A stretch of DNA of 64,000 nt from Rhodospirillaceae bacterium (GCA_002731315.1 PCBG01000014.1:1-64000), one strand, 5' to 3'. Counted from the first letter of the stretch, positions 49,981 to 60,648 are shown. A program made the numbers and translations. The notes: generated from the sequence alone by a model not told the origin.

Positions 49981-50648
49981 CCGCCACTGAATCGCCGATT
50001 GCGCTGAACAGGCTGAATAGGATCCCGGCACGCCTAAACAAAGATCTCGGACGCCCGTCAGCGGTGCTGGTGGGGTTGATGCCGGATGCTGGTCAATGGC
50101 ATGTCATCATGACCGAACGCGCGCATCATCTGGCGCATCATGCCGGCCAGATCAGCTTTCCCGGTGGCAAAGTTGATGGCGTTGACAACTCGCTGATCGA
50201 TACCGCCTTGCGCGAGGCACATGAAGAGGTGTCAATGCCGGCTGGCGCTGTGCAGGTGTTGGGTGGTCTGGATATCGTAGTCAGCCCAGCCGGCTTTGTT
50301 GTCCAGCCGATTGTCGGCCTCGTCGCACCAAGCACAAGGTTTGTCGCCGCGCCAGGCGAGGTAGCACGAGTACTAGTGCTGCCGCTGGCCTTGTTGAGCG
50401 ACCGGTCACGGCAACGGCAGGACAGTTATCTGCGCGATGGGCGGCCGCGCAATTTCTGGGTCATTGACCATGACAGGCATTATATCTGGGGTTTGTCCGC
50501 AGCCATCCTTGTTGATCTAGCTGCTCGTATCAATGGGGTCGCGCCCCGCAATGATGTTGGTGGCTGGCAAGAGGCCGGCGGTCATTCCAGAGGGCCTGTT
50601 GCCGGGGATATTAGCAAACACAATACCGTGGATATTACCGGGTCGTAA
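49977..50648 (+). CDS. NUDIX hydrolase, CoA pyrophosphatase type
   Basis: A 223-residue NUDIX enzyme of the NudL type, hydrolysing CoA and derivatives. The family segment HHAGQISFPGGKVD leads into the NUDIX box (GGKVDGVDN, then TALREAHEEVS, with the E-E pair for metal). The last ~35 residues are unstructured. It is coupled to DUF1285 by an ATGA overlap and followed by a small membrane protein and cca. Confidence 0.92.
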   Translation: MTATESPIALNRLNRIPARLNKDLGRPSAVLVGLMPDAGQWHVIMTERAHHLAHHAGQISFPGGKVDGVDNSLIDTALREAHEEVSMPAGAVQVLGGLDIVVSPAGFVVQPIVGLVAPSTRFVAAPGEVARVLVLPLALLSDRSRQRQDSYLRDGRPRNFWVIDHDRHYIWGLSAAILVDLAARINGVAPRNDVGGWQEAGGHSRGPVAGDISKHNTVDITGS

Positions 50649-50705
50649 AATATTGTATACTTAAGCCGCAGTCTTGCGACAGACCCCCTGAGAGGGATGG
50701 AATCA

Positions 50706-51026
50706 ATGCGCCGCTATATAATCATCGCTATCGCCATCCTTGCCGCCATACTTGTAATGAGTCTGGTCAAGCTCTGGCAGGACCGTCGTGCCCGCGCGCG
50801 CGGTGAAGAAATCAATACGCAACTGATTGGGCTTCCGGCGGTTGTGGGTGGCGCGGCGGGGCTTGCTGTTTTTTTCCTCGGGGTGATGATGCTTGAACAC
50901 GGGTCTGCTGCGCCTGCAGGCGAGTACCAGCCAGCTCAGATCAAGGATGGGAAGGTGCTTCCCGGTGCATTTTCTGACGACATTGAGGCCAAGCCAATGC
51001 AGAAAAATGACTCAGGCGGTGACTGA
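50706..51026 (+). CDS. Small membrane protein (DUF6111-like)
   Basis: A 106-residue protein with two hydrophobic helices at about 3-20 and 43-63, a basic loop between (QDRRARARGEE) and a polar tail. The gene context NUDIX - small membrane protein - cca is common in alphaproteobacteria. The function is unknown. ATG 50706 has GAGAGGGA upstream; 50697 is an alternative. Confidence 0.75.
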   Translation: MRRYIIIAIAILAAILVMSLVKLWQDRRARARGEEINTQLIGLPAVVGGAAGLAVFFLGVMMLEHGSAAPAGEYQPAQIKDGKVLPGAFSDDIEAKPMQKNDSGGD

Positions 51027-51027
51027 C

Positions 51028-52305
51028 ATGACGGCAGAGCTGTTTCCAGTGCCGCCGCTGGCACGGCAAATTTTTGCAATGGCACGTGAAATTGGATGCG
51101 AGGCACGGATTGTCGGTGGTGCGGTGCGTGACTGGCTGCTCGTGACCGGACATTTAGTGACGGAAGGTGAAGCCGCCACCAAGGGTCTGGCCGATATCGA
51201 CATGGCGATTACCTGTCCGATCGCCGAAGCAGCTGCCGCGCTGCGTCGTCGCAAGCTTAAGATTGTCGAGACAGGGGTTGTACACGGTACGATTACCGTG
51301 CTGGGTGACGATGCCATGATCGAACTTACGCAGACGCGGGTGGATCTGGAAACCGACGGTCGCCAAGCAGTGATCGGCTTTACCGATGACTGGGCAGAGG
51401 ACGCCCGGCGCCGTGATTTCACTGTCAATGCGCTCTATGTCAAAGAAGACGGAACCTTGGAAGACCCGATTGGCGGGTTGCCTGACCTGATGGCCGGCCG
51501 GCTGCGGTTTGTCGGTGACGCCCGCATGCGCATTGCTGAGGATGGGTTGCGAATGCTGCGATATTGCCGCTTTCTGCCGCTTTTTGGAGCAGCGGGTGCT
51601 GACCGTGAGGCATGCGAAGCCATCGGTGCATTGGCCGCGCAGGTAGAAAAATTGTCAGGAGAGCGCATTTCTCGTGAATTTCGTTACCTGTTTTCAGCGC
51701 CGCGGCCGCGCGCAGGGGTGCAGGTGCTGCATGATGCCGGGCTTGATCAGGCCATTCTGGGGCTGCGCTTGCAACCGGAAGCGCTTGCATTATTGCCGTC
51801 GGATGATGCTGTTATTGCTGCGCTGGCATCAACAGCGCATCTGAAATGGCTGGTTCGGCTGTCGGCCTGTCTGGACGGTAAAGTGGTTAGGGATTCCGGG
51901 TCAGGTCATGCTGTGGCTGGCAGGTTGGTAAAGCGGTTGCGACTATCGCGCGTCGAGGGCAGATATCTCGTCAGTCTATGTGAAGGTGCCGCGCATGTCT
52001 CAAGTGGGGATAATCTTGCCGGTCAGGGCTGGCAACGTGTTGCATGGTTTCTACACCAAACAGGTTACGACCCGACTGCCATCTATATTGCATCCATGGC
52101 GCGCAGTGGGCAGGCTGCGTCAGCGTGCAGGATGGGTGAGTTAGCCGGTTGGCGCCCGCCAAAATGCCCGGTAACCGCAGCCGACTTATTGTCGCATGGC
52201 GTTGACAAGGGGCCGCAATTGGGTGACATGCTAACCTCGATCGAGCGGGCATGGGTGATGCAGGACTTCACCCCGACAAGGGAGGAGCTACTGGCAACGC
52301 TGTAG
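51028..52305 (+). CDS. cca: CCA tRNA nucleotidyltransferase / poly(A) polymerase family
   Basis: Adds or repairs the 3' CCA of tRNA. The 425-residue class II nucleotidyltransferase has RIVGGAVRDWLL and the catalytic DIDMAITC Asp pair. The DDWAEDARRRDFTVNALY segment that sets sugar/base choice and a helical C-terminal domain follow. ATG 51028 is just after the stop of the previous gene; ATG 51007 is possible. hemF starts 24 bp downstream. Confidence 0.93.
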   Translation: MTAELFPVPPLARQIFAMAREIGCEARIVGGAVRDWLLVTGHLVTEGEAATKGLADIDMAITCPIAEAAAALRRRKLKIVETGVVHGTITVLGDDAMIELTQTRVDLETDGRQAVIGFTDDWAEDARRRDFTVNALYVKEDGTLEDPIGGLPDLMAGRLRFVGDARMRIAEDGLRMLRYCRFLPLFGAAGADREACEAIGALAAQVEKLSGERISREFRYLFSAPRPRAGVQVLHDAGLDQAILGLRLQPEALALLPSDDAVIAALASTAHLKWLVRLSACLDGKVVRDSGSGHAVAGRLVKRLRLSRVEGRYLVSLCEGAAHVSSGDNLAGQGWQRVAWFLHQTGYDPTAIYIASMARSGQAASACRMGELAGWRPPKCPVTAADLLSHGVDKGPQLGDMLTSIERAWVMQDFTPTREELLATL

Positions 52306-52329
52306 TAGCAGCGGCCGTATAACAAATTT

Positions 52330-53211
52330 ATGGAAGCCACAGCGAAAAATGCCGCAGAAGCTGGAGTACAGCAGCAGCAAGAACAGGCCTGCAGCTGGTT
52401 TGCCAGTCTTCGTGACTCCATCTGCGCCACTTTTGTTTCTATTGAGGCTGATCTCGAAGACGCTATGCCGTCTGCAGACAGGCCGGCCGGTCAGTTTGAA
52501 CGTAAGAACTGGCAGCGAGACGGCGGCGGTGGTGGCGAGATGAGCGTTATGCATGGTCGCGTCTTTGAAAAGGTCGGTGTCAATATTTCGACTGTTCATG
52601 GCACATTTTCCGAAGAGTTTCGCAAAGCGATTCCCGGGGCGGACAGCGACGGGCATTTCTGGGCAGCAGGCATTTCACTCGTGGCACACCCGCTTAACCC
52701 GCATGTGCCGACAGCACATATGAATACGCGTTTCATAGTCACGTCAAAGGCATGGTTTGGCGGTGGTGGCGACCTTACACCGATGCTGCCAGATCCGGCG
52801 GCGGCGGCAGAATTCCATGCCGCCATGAAGGCTGCATGCGATTCGCATGATCCAGACTATTATCCGCGCTACAAAGACTGGTGTGACCGTTATTTCTATT
52901 TGCCGCATCGCCAAGAGGCACGCGGTGCTGGTGGGATTTTCTATGACAATCTGGATAGTGGCGACTGGGTAGCCGACTTTGCCTTTACTCAGGATGTCGG
53001 TCGTCAGTTTCACAACGGATATGCGGCCATTGTGCGGAAAAGGATGAACAAAAGCTGGTCCGCTGCGGAGCGACACGAGCAGCTAATCAAGCGCGGGCGC
53101 TATGTTGAGTTCAATCTGCTGCATGACCGGGGCACGTTGTTTGGTCTGAAAACGGGCGGAAATATCGAAGCCATCCTGATGAGCATGCCGCCAGAGGTGC
53201 GTTGGCCCTGA
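52330..53211 (+). CDS. hemF: Oxygen-dependent coproporphyrinogen III oxidase
   Basis: Converts coproporphyrinogen III to protoporphyrinogen IX using O2 in heme synthesis. The 293-residue protein has [41 protein letters not shown] and GIFYDNL, all strong family markers. The first ~25 residues are less conserved. An alternative O2-independent HemN is not in the window. It suits an aerobic marine organism. Confidence 0.97.
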   Translation: MEATAKNAAEAGVQQQQEQACSWFASLRDSICATFVSIEADLEDAMPSADRPAGQFERKNWQRDGGGGGEMSVMHGRVFEKVGVNISTVHGTFSEEFRKAIPGADSDGHFWAAGISLVAHPLNPHVPTAHMNTRFIVTSKAWFGGGGDLTPMLPDPAAAAEFHAAMKAACDSHDPDYYPRYKDWCDRYFYLPHRQEARGAGGIFYDNLDSGDWVADFAFTQDVGRQFHNGYAAIVRKRMNKSWSAAERHEQLIKRGRYVEFNLLHDRGTLFGLKTGGNIEAILMSMPPEVRWP

Positions 53212-53456
53212 TCCGTACAAAACCGGTTGGGTGGGGAATTTGGGGGTGCGACGCTACGCGCGTCCATTTTTTGTTGTTTCTTGGCAAAATATGATGGGAA
53301 AACGATAGGCGCCGTGCTATCAGAATTTCAGCTGACGGATGGTGCCGAAACCTGTCACGCTATTGCCGTATGGCAAATGCCAGGGGGAAGTTTTCTGCGA
53401 CGTCCCAGTGCGGATCGTCCGTCGAAAATTGCAGGGTTTTATACTAAGAGGGAACC

Positions 53457-54017
53457 ATGGCCAATTCTAAAACGAAGCCTGAGGCATCGGATGACGGTGT
53501 TCAGGACCCGGGCCGTCGCGACTTTATTGTCGTCGCTACCTATGCAATGGCAGGTCTTGGGGCCGCTGCCGTAGCTTGGCCTTTGATTGATCAGATGAAT
53601 CCTGCCGCAGATACGTTGGCGTTGGCCAGCACCGAGGTAGATGTTTCAAAGATCGCTGAGGGTCAGGCGATTACCGTTACTTGGCGCGGCAAGCCTGTAT
53701 TCATTCGTCACCGCACAAGCGATGAAATCGCTCGCGCGAATGCAACAGATAGTGCTGAACTCCGTCATCCTGAAGAAGATGAGACGCGTGTCCAGAAGTC
53801 TGAGTTGCTAGTTGTAGTCGGCGTATGTACTCATCTTGGCTGTGTGCCACTTGGTCAAAAGACTGGCGAGGTTAAGGGTGACTATGAAGGATGGTTCTGC
53901 CCCTGCCATGGCTCGCACTACGATACTTCTGGCCGCATCCGCAAAGGTCCGGCGCCTACTAATCTTGAGGTTCCACCTTACGCATTTCTTTCCGATCGCG
54001 TAATTCGCATCGGTTGA
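53457..54017 (+). CDS. petA: Ubiquinol-cytochrome c reductase iron-sulfur subunit (Rieske)
   Basis: The Rieske subunit of cytochrome bc1. The 186-residue protein has a twin-arginine-like start ([17 protein letters not shown]) leading into one membrane helix. The [2Fe-2S] site is CTHLGC (Cys124, His126) and CPCHGS (Cys148, His151), with Cys129 and Cys150 for the disulfide. It is the first gene of the petABC operon, 31 bp before petB. A 245-bp upstream gap holds its promoter, not identified. Confidence 0.97.
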   Translation: MANSKTKPEASDDGVQDPGRRDFIVVATYAMAGLGAAAVAWPLIDQMNPAADTLALASTEVDVSKIAEGQAITVTWRGKPVFIRHRTSDEIARANATDSAELRHPEEDETRVQKSELLVVVGVCTHLGCVPLGQKTGEVKGDYEGWFCPCHGSHYDTSGRIRKGPAPTNLEVPPYAFLSDRVIRIG

Positions 54018-54048
54018 CCGTTTAGTTCTTTTGGAGGTCATTAGGTCA

Positions 54049-55275
54049 ATGTCTGCAGATAAATTTTCAAATCCAGTCGTTAGATGGATTGATCATCGTC
54101 TTCCAGTGTTTTCAATGCTTGATCATACTGCCAACGAGTATCCTACGCCGAAAAACCTCAGTTATATGTGGAATTTTGGCAGTCTGGCTGGTCTGTCTCT
54201 TGTCATTATGATCGTCACGGGGATCGTTCTGGCAATGAACTACACAGCACATGTTGATCATGCTTTTGGCTCGGTGGAGCGCATAATGCGCGATGTTAAC
54301 CACGGATGGTTGATCCGCTATATTCACATGAATACGGCGAGCTTCTTCTTCATTGTCGTTTACATTCATATATTTCGCGGCCTTTATTACGGATCCTACA
54401 AGGCGCCACGCGAGTTGCTGTGGATCTTGGGCGTGATCATTTTCCTGCTGATGATGGCAACTGCCTTCATGGGCTATGTACTTCCTTGGGGCCAGATGAG
54501 CTTCTGGGGCGCGACGGTGATTACCAACCTCTTTTCAGCTATTCCGTTTGTCGGCGAAAGCATCGTAACTTTTCTGTGGGGTGGCTTCTCGGTCGACAAT
54601 CCAACGCTGAACCGGTTCTTCTCACTGCATTACCTTATGCCGTTCTTGATTGCCGGTGTTGTTGTGCTACATATCGTGGCACTCCACCGGTTTGGTTCGA
54701 ACAACCCGATCGGCATTGACGCTACGGGGCCACAGGACACAATTTCTTTCCACCCATACTATACCATTAAGGATATGGTTGGGATTGCGGTATTTCTTCT
54801 CCTACTAGCGATGGCTGTGTTCTTCTTCCCAAATGCGATGGGCCATCCAGACAATTACATTCCGGCCAACCCGATGCAGACACCAGCGCATATTGTGCCG
54901 GAATGGTACTTCTTGCCGTTCTACGCTATTTTGCGGGCGGTGCCTGATAAGTTAGGCGGCGTTTTGCTGATGTTCAGCGCCATCTTTGTGCTGTTCATCC
55001 TGCCATGGCTGGATCGTTCGCCAGTACGTTCGGCGCGCTTCCGTCCGGTATTCCGCATCTTCTTCTGGCTGCTCTTCATCGATTGCATAGCGCTTGGTTA
55101 TCTCGGTGGCATGCCGGCAGAAGGTATCTATGTCGTGCTTTCACGGATTGCCACTGTCTGGTACTTCTTGCATTTCCTCGCAATCTTGCCGCTTCTCAGC
55201 GTGTTTGAGACGACGCGTCCATTACCTAAATCAATATCCGAACCTGTGCTAGCGACGGCCAAAGGAGCCGCCTAA
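54049..55275 (+). CDS. petB: Cytochrome b of the bc1 complex
   Basis: The central quinone-oxidising subunit with eight membrane helices and two b hemes. The 408-residue protein has the heme-ligand His pairs and the Qo-site motif [13 protein letters not shown]. The start at 54049 (MSADKF) is behind GGAGG; a TTG at 54031 is weaker. The stop TAATG overlaps petC by one base. Confidence 0.98.
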   Translation: MSADKFSNPVVRWIDHRLPVFSMLDHTANEYPTPKNLSYMWNFGSLAGLSLVIMIVTGIVLAMNYTAHVDHAFGSVERIMRDVNHGWLIRYIHMNTASFFFIVVYIHIFRGLYYGSYKAPRELLWILGVIIFLLMMATAFMGYVLPWGQMSFWGATVITNLFSAIPFVGESIVTFLWGGFSVDNPTLNRFFSLHYLMPFLIAGVVVLHIVALHRFGSNNPIGIDATGPQDTISFHPYYTIKDMVGIAVFLLLLAMAVFFFPNAMGHPDNYIPANPMQTPAHIVPEWYFLPFYAILRAVPDKLGGVLLMFSAIFVLFILPWLDRSPVRSARFRPVFRIFFWLLFIDCIALGYLGGMPAEGIYVVLSRIATVWYFLHFLAILPLLSVFETTRPLPKSISEPVLATAKGAA

Positions 55276-56045
55276 TGCGTAAATTTCTGATTGCATTAGC
55301 CACTGCGATCGTGGCTGCTTTCGGGCTTACGTCGCCGTCAATGTCTGCGGGTGGCGGGAACGTTACCTTGCAAAAGGGCGACTGGAGTTTTGCTGGGCCA
55401 TTTGGCTACTTTGACAAAGGTGCCATGCAGCGGGGCTTTCAGGTTTACCGTGAGGTATGTGCAGGCTGTCATGGCGTCGCGTATTTGGCATTCCGCAACC
55501 TTGCTGAACTTGGATATAATGAGGCTGAAATTAAGGCAATTGCAGCGGAATATGAGGTGGTGGACGGTCCGGATGATGATGGCGAGATGTTCATGCGTCC
55601 TGCACGTCCAGCCGACCTAATCCCAAGTCCCTACCGCAACGACAACGAGGCGCGTGCCAACAATAATGGTGCATTACCGCCGGACTTGTCCCTCATTTCA
55701 AAAGCCCGCGCCAATGGACCGGACTATCTTTACAGCCTGCTGATCGGCTATGAGGATGCGCCGCCGGATGTCGAGGTCCCAGAGGGTATGTACTACAATA
55801 ATGCCTATTCAGGCCACCTTATTGCGATGCCGCAGCCAATCTATGGTGATGATGTTGAATATTCCGATGGTTCGCCGACAACACCAAAGGGGCTTGCGTC
55901 TGATTTGACCCATTTTCTGATGTGGGCAGCGGAACCAAAGATGGAAATTCGGAAGCGGATTGGTGTAGCAGCGGTATTTTTTCTGTCTATCTTTGTTATT
56001 TTCTCTTATATCGCCAAGCGACGTATTTGGGCCGATCTTCACTAA
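55275..56045 (+). CDS. petC: Cytochrome c1 of the bc1 complex
   Basis: Heme c-bearing electron carrier in the periplasm. The 256-residue protein has a signal peptide (1-25), the heme motif CAGCH (Cys62, Cys65, His66), a Met ligand in HLIAMPQPI and a C-terminal membrane anchor (~228-248). It ends the petABC operon. Confidence 0.97.
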   Translation: MRKFLIALATAIVAAFGLTSPSMSAGGGNVTLQKGDWSFAGPFGYFDKGAMQRGFQVYREVCAGCHGVAYLAFRNLAELGYNEAEIKAIAAEYEVVDGPDDDGEMFMRPARPADLIPSPYRNDNEARANNNGALPPDLSLISKARANGPDYLYSLLIGYEDAPPDVEVPEGMYYNNAYSGHLIAMPQPIYGDDVEYSDGSPTTPKGLASDLTHFLMWAAEPKMEIRKRIGVAAVFFLSIFVIFSYIAKRRIWADLH

Positions 56046-56198
56046 TGTAGCTGATCGTAATGACAGCAAGGTACAAAACCGTAACTCCTAGACCACGTCT
56101 GGCGTTTTCTCATGTGCATAAGACAGTTAGTGCAGCAATTAGCTTTGCTTTGACACATTACGGTGTATCTGCGGCTTCCATTTTATTGAGTAGTCTAT

Positions 56199-56882
56199 TT
56201 ATCCAGCTCGGCCGACCCGATCGAGGAATTTGATTGTCCGGTCCCATGCGAGTGTAGCGGCTGCGGCATCGAATTGCCCACGGGCATCACAGTTAAATCC
56301 ATGGTCGGCATCATAGATATGGGTTTCCACTCCGGGTGCGGCATCGGCCTGCGCGTTGATGAAGGCGTTGACGCCCTCCATTGGAATGCTGGCATCCTTC
56401 CTGCCAAAATGGGCCAGCACAGGGCAATGCGCGACAAGACCGGCTTTTGATGGAAGTTCGCCTCCGTAATAGGACACGGCACCGACCAGCCCGCCAAGGC
56501 AGGTGGCTGCCCGCCATGCAAGTGAACCACCCCAGCAGAAACCGACGATGGAAACTGGCCCCGCAGATCTGGCGAGGTCGATAGCTGCCGATACATCAAT
56601 GATCGTATCCGCATCAACCATGTTTTTCAGGGCAATGCCGCGGGTCTTGCCATCCGCGTTATAATCCAACTCAATTCCGGGTTCAGCCCGGTCGAATAAA
56701 GCAGGCGCAACCGCGTAATATCCGGCCTCCGCAAACCGTCGCGGCAGATCGCGGATATGGGCATTCAGTCCGAAAATTTCCTGCAGGACAACCACCCCGC
56801 CCTTTGTTTTTTCTGGGTCGCCGGCAACAAAAGCCTCAAGTTCGATGCCGTCCTCGGCCGTCAATTTGATCATCTCAGACAT
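56199..56882 (-). CDS. Dienelactone hydrolase family protein
   Basis: A 227-residue alpha/beta hydrolase of the DLH group. The nucleophile motif GFCWGGSLAW carries Cys rather than Ser, as in dienelactone hydrolase; the Asp and His partners appear in the C-terminal part (DADHGFNCD). It hydrolyses a lactone or ester; the native substrate is unknown. The start at 56882 follows AGGAAA. It stands alone, convergent with petC. Confidence 0.9.
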   Translation of the reverse strand: MSEMIKLTAEDGIELEAFVAGDPEKTKGGVVVLQEIFGLNAHIRDLPRRFAEAGYYAVAPALFDRAEPGIELDYNADGKTRGIALKNMVDADTIIDVSAAIDLARSAGPVSIVGFCWGGSLAWRAATCLGGLVGAVSYYGGELPSKAGLVAHCPVLAHFGRKDASIPMEGVNAFINAQADAAPGVETHIYDADHGFNCDARGQFDAAAATLAWDRTIKFLDRVGRAG

Positions 56883-56945
56883 AGTAATTTCCTGTGGGTA
56901 ATTCGTTATGTTCAATATCTGCCAGCCGGGTATGGTGCCTGTCTA

Positions 56946-58046
56946 TTATATGTTGAAACGAAAATGGACGACGTCCCCATCGACAAGCTGATAGTCGGCG
57001 CCTTCGATCCGTAATTTGCCAGCATCACGGGCACCACTTTCACCCTTACAGGCGATGTAGTCGTCGAAGGAAATGGTTTCTGCGCGGATAAAGCCGCGCT
57101 GGAAATCGGTATGAATGGCGCCAGCCGCCTCTGGCGCACTGGACCCGGCAGCCACTGTCCATGCGCGCGCCTCTTTGGGGCCTGCAGTGAAAAATGTAAG
57201 CAGATTTAGTAATCCATACCCTGCCCGGATCAGGCGCGCCAGCCCGGTCTCTTCAAGGCCTAGCTCTGCCAGAAAGTCGGCTTTATCTTCTGAATCCAGC
57301 TGTGTGATTTCTGCTTCGATGGCTGCCGACACAACCACATGCGCTGCGCCCTCCTCTTCGGCGTAGGCAGAGACGACCTGACTATGTTTGTTACCGGTGG
57401 CAGCGTCGTCTTCGGCCACATTGCAGACATATAGCACAGGCTTTGCCGACAACAGCTGCATGTGCGGCAGACGGCGTGTTTCGTCGTCACTCAGCCCCGC
57501 GCCGCGCCGCGCAGGCACGCCGTCAGACAGCCCGGCAAACAGTTTTTCCATGATCACCAAATCTCGTTTGGCATCGGCATCGCCCCCACGGGTCTTCTTC
57601 ACCAACGCAGCCATCCGCCGTTCTAGGGAGTCAATGTCTGCCAGCATCAGCTCCGTCTCCACCGTTGCGGCATCGCGCATTGGGTCAACCGATCCGTCAA
57701 CATGTGTGATCTCACTATCGTCAAAGCAGCGCAGCACATGGGCGATCGCATCTACCTCGCGTATATTTGCGAGGAACTGGTTACCAAGCCCTTCACCCTT
57801 TGACGCACCGCGCACAAGGCCTGCAATATCCACAAATTCCAGCTGTGTCGGAATCATGGTTGCAGAACCGGCTAAAGTGGCTAGCGCAGCAAGCCGTTGG
57901 TCTGGAACAGCAACGCGCCCGGTATTTGGTTCGATCGTGCAGAAGGGATAATTGGCTGCCTCTGCTGCAGCGGTTTCGGTTAGCGCATTGAAGAGGGTCG
58001 ATTTGCCAACATTGGGAAGGCCAACAATACCGCAGTTAAATCCCAT
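56946..58046 (-). CDS. ychF: Ribosome-binding ATPase/GTPase YchF
   Basis: An Obg-family P-loop protein that prefers ATP and binds the ribosome. The 366-residue protein has GLPNVGKSTLFNAL (G1), the switch/G3 DIAGLVRGAS and a TGS-like C-terminus ending DYQLVDGDVVHFRFN. The NKXD specificity motif is altered (PVLYVCNVAE), as is usual for YchF. ATG 58046 was used; it overlaps pth by 11 bp. Confidence 0.97.
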   Translation of the reverse strand: MGFNCGIVGLPNVGKSTLFNALTETAAAEAANYPFCTIEPNTGRVAVPDQRLAALATLAGSATMIPTQLEFVDIAGLVRGASKGEGLGNQFLANIREVDAIAHVLRCFDDSEITHVDGSVDPMRDAATVETELMLADIDSLERRMAALVKKTRGGDADAKRDLVIMEKLFAGLSDGVPARRGAGLSDDETRRLPHMQLLSAKPVLYVCNVAEDDAATGNKHSQVVSAYAEEEGAAHVVVSAAIEAEITQLDSEDKADFLAELGLEETGLARLIRAGYGLLNLLTFFTAGPKEARAWTVAAGSSAPEAAGAIHTDFQRGFIRAETISFDDYIACKGESGARDAGKLRIEGADYQLVDGDVVHFRFNI

Positions 58047-58707
58047 GCTGTTCCTCTTTCCGATTTCTTTTGCCAGATTCCGGTTTGTCCGATTGCGCGT
58101 CTTCTTCACTTTTGTGCTTTGGAGCCGGCGCTAGATAAGCGACACGACTCATGAAGCCGGCATCATCCAGTTCCACAAGCCTATCCGCCTCGCTGGCAAT
58201 CGCAGCCAGAAGGTCGGGCACCCAGCCATTGCGCTCGTCAACGGTGAAATCCATCAATACCCATTTCCGGATATCGATGGCTGATTTTGGAAATAGCTGT
58301 TCCGGGCGGCCTACCCCGATGCGGATGCGCCAATAATCGGTTCCGATATGGCGATCAATATCGCGAATACCATTATGTCCGCTATGCCCACCACCCCGCT
58401 TGACCTTTACTTTGCCGGCGACGAGATCAATTTCGTCATAGAATACAAACACTCGTTCCGACGGTATCTTGTAGAACCTCGCAATGTCGCCAACCGGACC
58501 GCCAGACTTATTCATGAAGGACTGTGGTTTTACTAGCAGGACCTTTGCCTGTCCCAGCCGGCCTTCTGCACAGGTCACGTCTGATCGAGATTTCCACGCA
58601 GAAAATTCGTGGCGCCCGGCGATTTGATCGAGCGCCATGAAACCGGCATTATGCCGGTTGCCAGCATAGTCTGTGCCTGGATTGCCAAGCCCCGCAAATA
58701 GCAGCAT
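58036..58707 (-). CDS. pth: Peptidyl-tRNA hydrolase
   Basis: Releases peptides from dropped-off peptidyl-tRNA. The 223-residue protein has AGLGNPGTDYAGNRHNAGF (catalytic His in RHNAG), QSFMNKSGGPV and the Asp-containing FYDEIDL. A long charged tail (~190-223, Lys/Glu/Arg-rich) exceeds the ~190-residue norm. The last codons overlap ychF. Confidence 0.96.
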   Translation of the reverse strand: MLLFAGLGNPGTDYAGNRHNAGFMALDQIAGRHEFSAWKSRSDVTCAEGRLGQAKVLLVKPQSFMNKSGGPVGDIARFYKIPSERVFVFYDEIDLVAGKVKVKRGGGHSGHNGIRDIDRHIGTDYWRIRIGVGRPEQLFPKSAIDIRKWVLMDFTVDERNGWVPDLLAAIASEADRLVELDDAGFMSRVAYLAPAPKHKSEEDAQSDKPESGKRNRKEEQHGI

Positions 58708-58766
58708 GACGGTTCCAATCCGGAAGAGGCTGTCGGCCAGGGCACGCGCCCGCTTAAGCGTTCCGA

Positions 58767-59405
58767 TTACTCTCCAGACTCCTCGGCTGCGGCCTCTTCG
58801 CCGTCTGCCGCATCCTCGTCATCCTCATTCTTCACACCACCGCCTGGCGATGCCAGTGTCGCAACGGTAAAGTCACGGTCTGCAATAGTAGGGCTCACCC
58901 CCTCGGGAAGCGAAATGGCGCTGATATGAATGGAGTCACCAATCTTAACTCCGTCAAGATCAATGGTGATTTTTTCCGGAATGGCGGTTGCTGGGCAGTT
59001 CAGCTCAACCTCGTAGCGAACTACGTTCAGAACGCCGCCGACCTTGATGCCGGGGCACTTGTCCTCATTGATGAATTCTACCGGTATAGCAACAGCGACG
59101 GTAGCGCTTTGCGAGACCCGCAGAAAATCCATGTGCATAACGACATCGCTGACGGGATGGAACTGAATATCGCGTGTCAGCACGGTTGACCTGCTGCCAG
59201 AAACAGTTATTTCCAGCAGTCGACCAAAGATGCCGGGCTGATGCACAATCTTGGTGATTTCGCGGGCGTTGATGGTAATTCCCACCGGATCTTTCTTGTT
59301 GCCGTAGATTACGGCAGGTACGAGGCCTGCGCGGCGTGCCGCACGGGCGGACCCCTTACCGACCCGTTCGCGCTCAGAAGCGCTGATGGTTGTCATGTCA
59401 GACAT
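58767..59405 (-). CDS. rplY: Ribosomal protein bL25, CTC form
   Basis: The general stress (CTC) form of L25 that binds 5S rRNA. The 212-residue protein has the L25 domain (GKGSARAARRAGLVPAVIYG) and a C-terminal TL5-type domain. An acidic tail (EDEDAADGEEAAAEESGE) is unusual only in length. ATG 59405 with AAGGAG 7 nt away was chosen. rplY-pth-ychF is a common operon. Confidence 0.95.
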   Translation of the reverse strand: MSDMTTISASERERVGKGSARAARRAGLVPAVIYGNKKDPVGITINAREITKIVHQPGIFGRLLEITVSGSRSTVLTRDIQFHPVSDVVMHMDFLRVSQSATVAVAIPVEFINEDKCPGIKVGGVLNVVRYEVELNCPATAIPEKITIDLDGVKIGDSIHISAISLPEGVSPTIADRDFTVATLASPGGGVKNEDDEDAADGEEAAAEESGE

Positions 59406-59525
59406 TGTCATTCTCCTTGAAATACAATGTGCCATGCCTCCAGGGGTGCACGGCGGGCCGATTATTAGGCCTATCACGGCCAAAACTCAAGGAAAAAGGG
59501 GGGTAAGTCGCTTGGATCCTGCGGC

Positions 59526-60455
59526 CTAGAAAAGCGTCGAGACAGAGCGTTCCTCATTAATCCGGCGGATCGCCTCGCCGAGCAGCGGGGCGATCGACAG
59601 ATGGCGGACATTGCGTGCGACGCGAACCGCTTCAGTAGCCGGAATGGAATCGGTGGTCACCAACGAATTTAGCGGCGACGCCACCACTCGGCTGACCGCC
59701 CCACCTGACAGCACCCCATGCGTCACATAGGCATCGACACTCAGCGCGCCACTGTCAATTAAGGCGGCCGCGGCGTTGCACAGCGTGCCGCCGGAATCGA
59801 CAATGTCATCAACCATGATGCAATGACGTCCATCAACATCCCCAATGATGTTCATCACCTCCGAAACTCCGGCCTTTGGACGACGCTTGTCGATAATCGC
59901 CAGGTCAGCATCAAGGCGGCTTGCCAGCGAGCGCGCCCGAACCACGCCTCCCACATCGGGCGAGACAATCATTAGATTGCCATTTTTGTAACGCGATTTG
60001 ATGTCTCCAATAAAGACTGGTGCGGCAAATAGATTATCCGTGGGGATGTCGAAGAAACCCTGAATCTGGCCAGCATGCAGATCAATGGTCAACACTCGGT
60101 CAGCACCTGCTGAGGTGATCAAGTTGGCCAGCAGTTTTGCCGAAATCGGTGTGCGTGGGCCAGACTTACGGTCTTGCCGGGCATAGCCGTAATAGGGGAG
60201 CACGGCTGTGACCCGCCGCGCCGAACCGCGGCGTAAAGCGTCCAGCGCGACGAGCAGTTCCATTACGTTGTCATTTGCCGGGAAACAGGTGGACTGGACC
60301 ACAAACACATCCTCGCCGCGAACATTCTCACCAATCTCGACGAAGACTTCCATATCTGCGAAACGACGGACATCAGCTTTAGTCAGTGGGACATCCAAAT
60401 AGGCCGCGATAGCTTCTGCCAAGGGCCTGTTACTGTTGCATGAGAGGATTTTCAT
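59526..60455 (-). CDS. prs: Ribose-phosphate pyrophosphokinase
   Basis: Makes PRPP from ribose 5-phosphate and ATP for nucleotide, His and Trp synthesis. The 309-residue protein has the [18 protein letters not shown] flexible-loop region and the PRPP site [14 protein letters not shown]. The N-terminal start [13 protein letters not shown] is canonical. It lies 120 bp upstream of rplY on the same strand. Confidence 0.97.
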   Translation of the reverse strand: MKILSCNSNRPLAEAIAAYLDVPLTKADVRRFADMEVFVEIGENVRGEDVFVVQSTCFPANDNVMELLVALDALRRGSARRVTAVLPYYGYARQDRKSGPRTPISAKLLANLITSAGADRVLTIDLHAGQIQGFFDIPTDNLFAAPVFIGDIKSRYKNGNLMIVSPDVGGVVRARSLASRLDADLAIIDKRRPKAGVSEVMNIIGDVDGRHCIMVDDIVDSGGTLCNAAAALIDSGALSVDAYVTHGVLSGGAVSRVVASPLNSLVTTDSIPATEAVRVARNVRHLSIAPLLGEAIRRINEERSVSTLF

Positions 60456-60574
60456 CTAGAATCCGGTGACCATCGGTACCGCCGCGAGAGCATTTCTGAC
60501 AGAGTGATAGCAACCAGCCCTGACACGGGCAAGGCACTTGGCGAGGCTTTATAACAATTTTGTTAAATTTCTAT

Positions 60575-60643
60575 TCAACCCATGAAGCAGCTTGCAAGTA
60601 GTCCAACGAAAAGAAGTCCAAGAAAAATATAGAGATGCGGCAT
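60575..60643 (-). CDS. Micro-ORF: 22-residue hydrophobic peptide with lipobox
   Basis: The frame starts 5 nt after the pgeF stop and encodes MPHLYIFLGLLFVGLLASC plus three residues. It has a hydrophobic core and the lipobox LASC (Cys at 19), so Lgt could act on it and the mature product would be a 4-residue lipopeptide. There is no ribosome site of its own; coupling to pgeF would be needed. lgt is two genes upstream in the same operon. It may be spurious. Confidence 0.35.
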   Translation of the reverse strand: MPHLYIFLGLLFVGLLASCFMG

Positions 60644-60648
60644 AGCTA

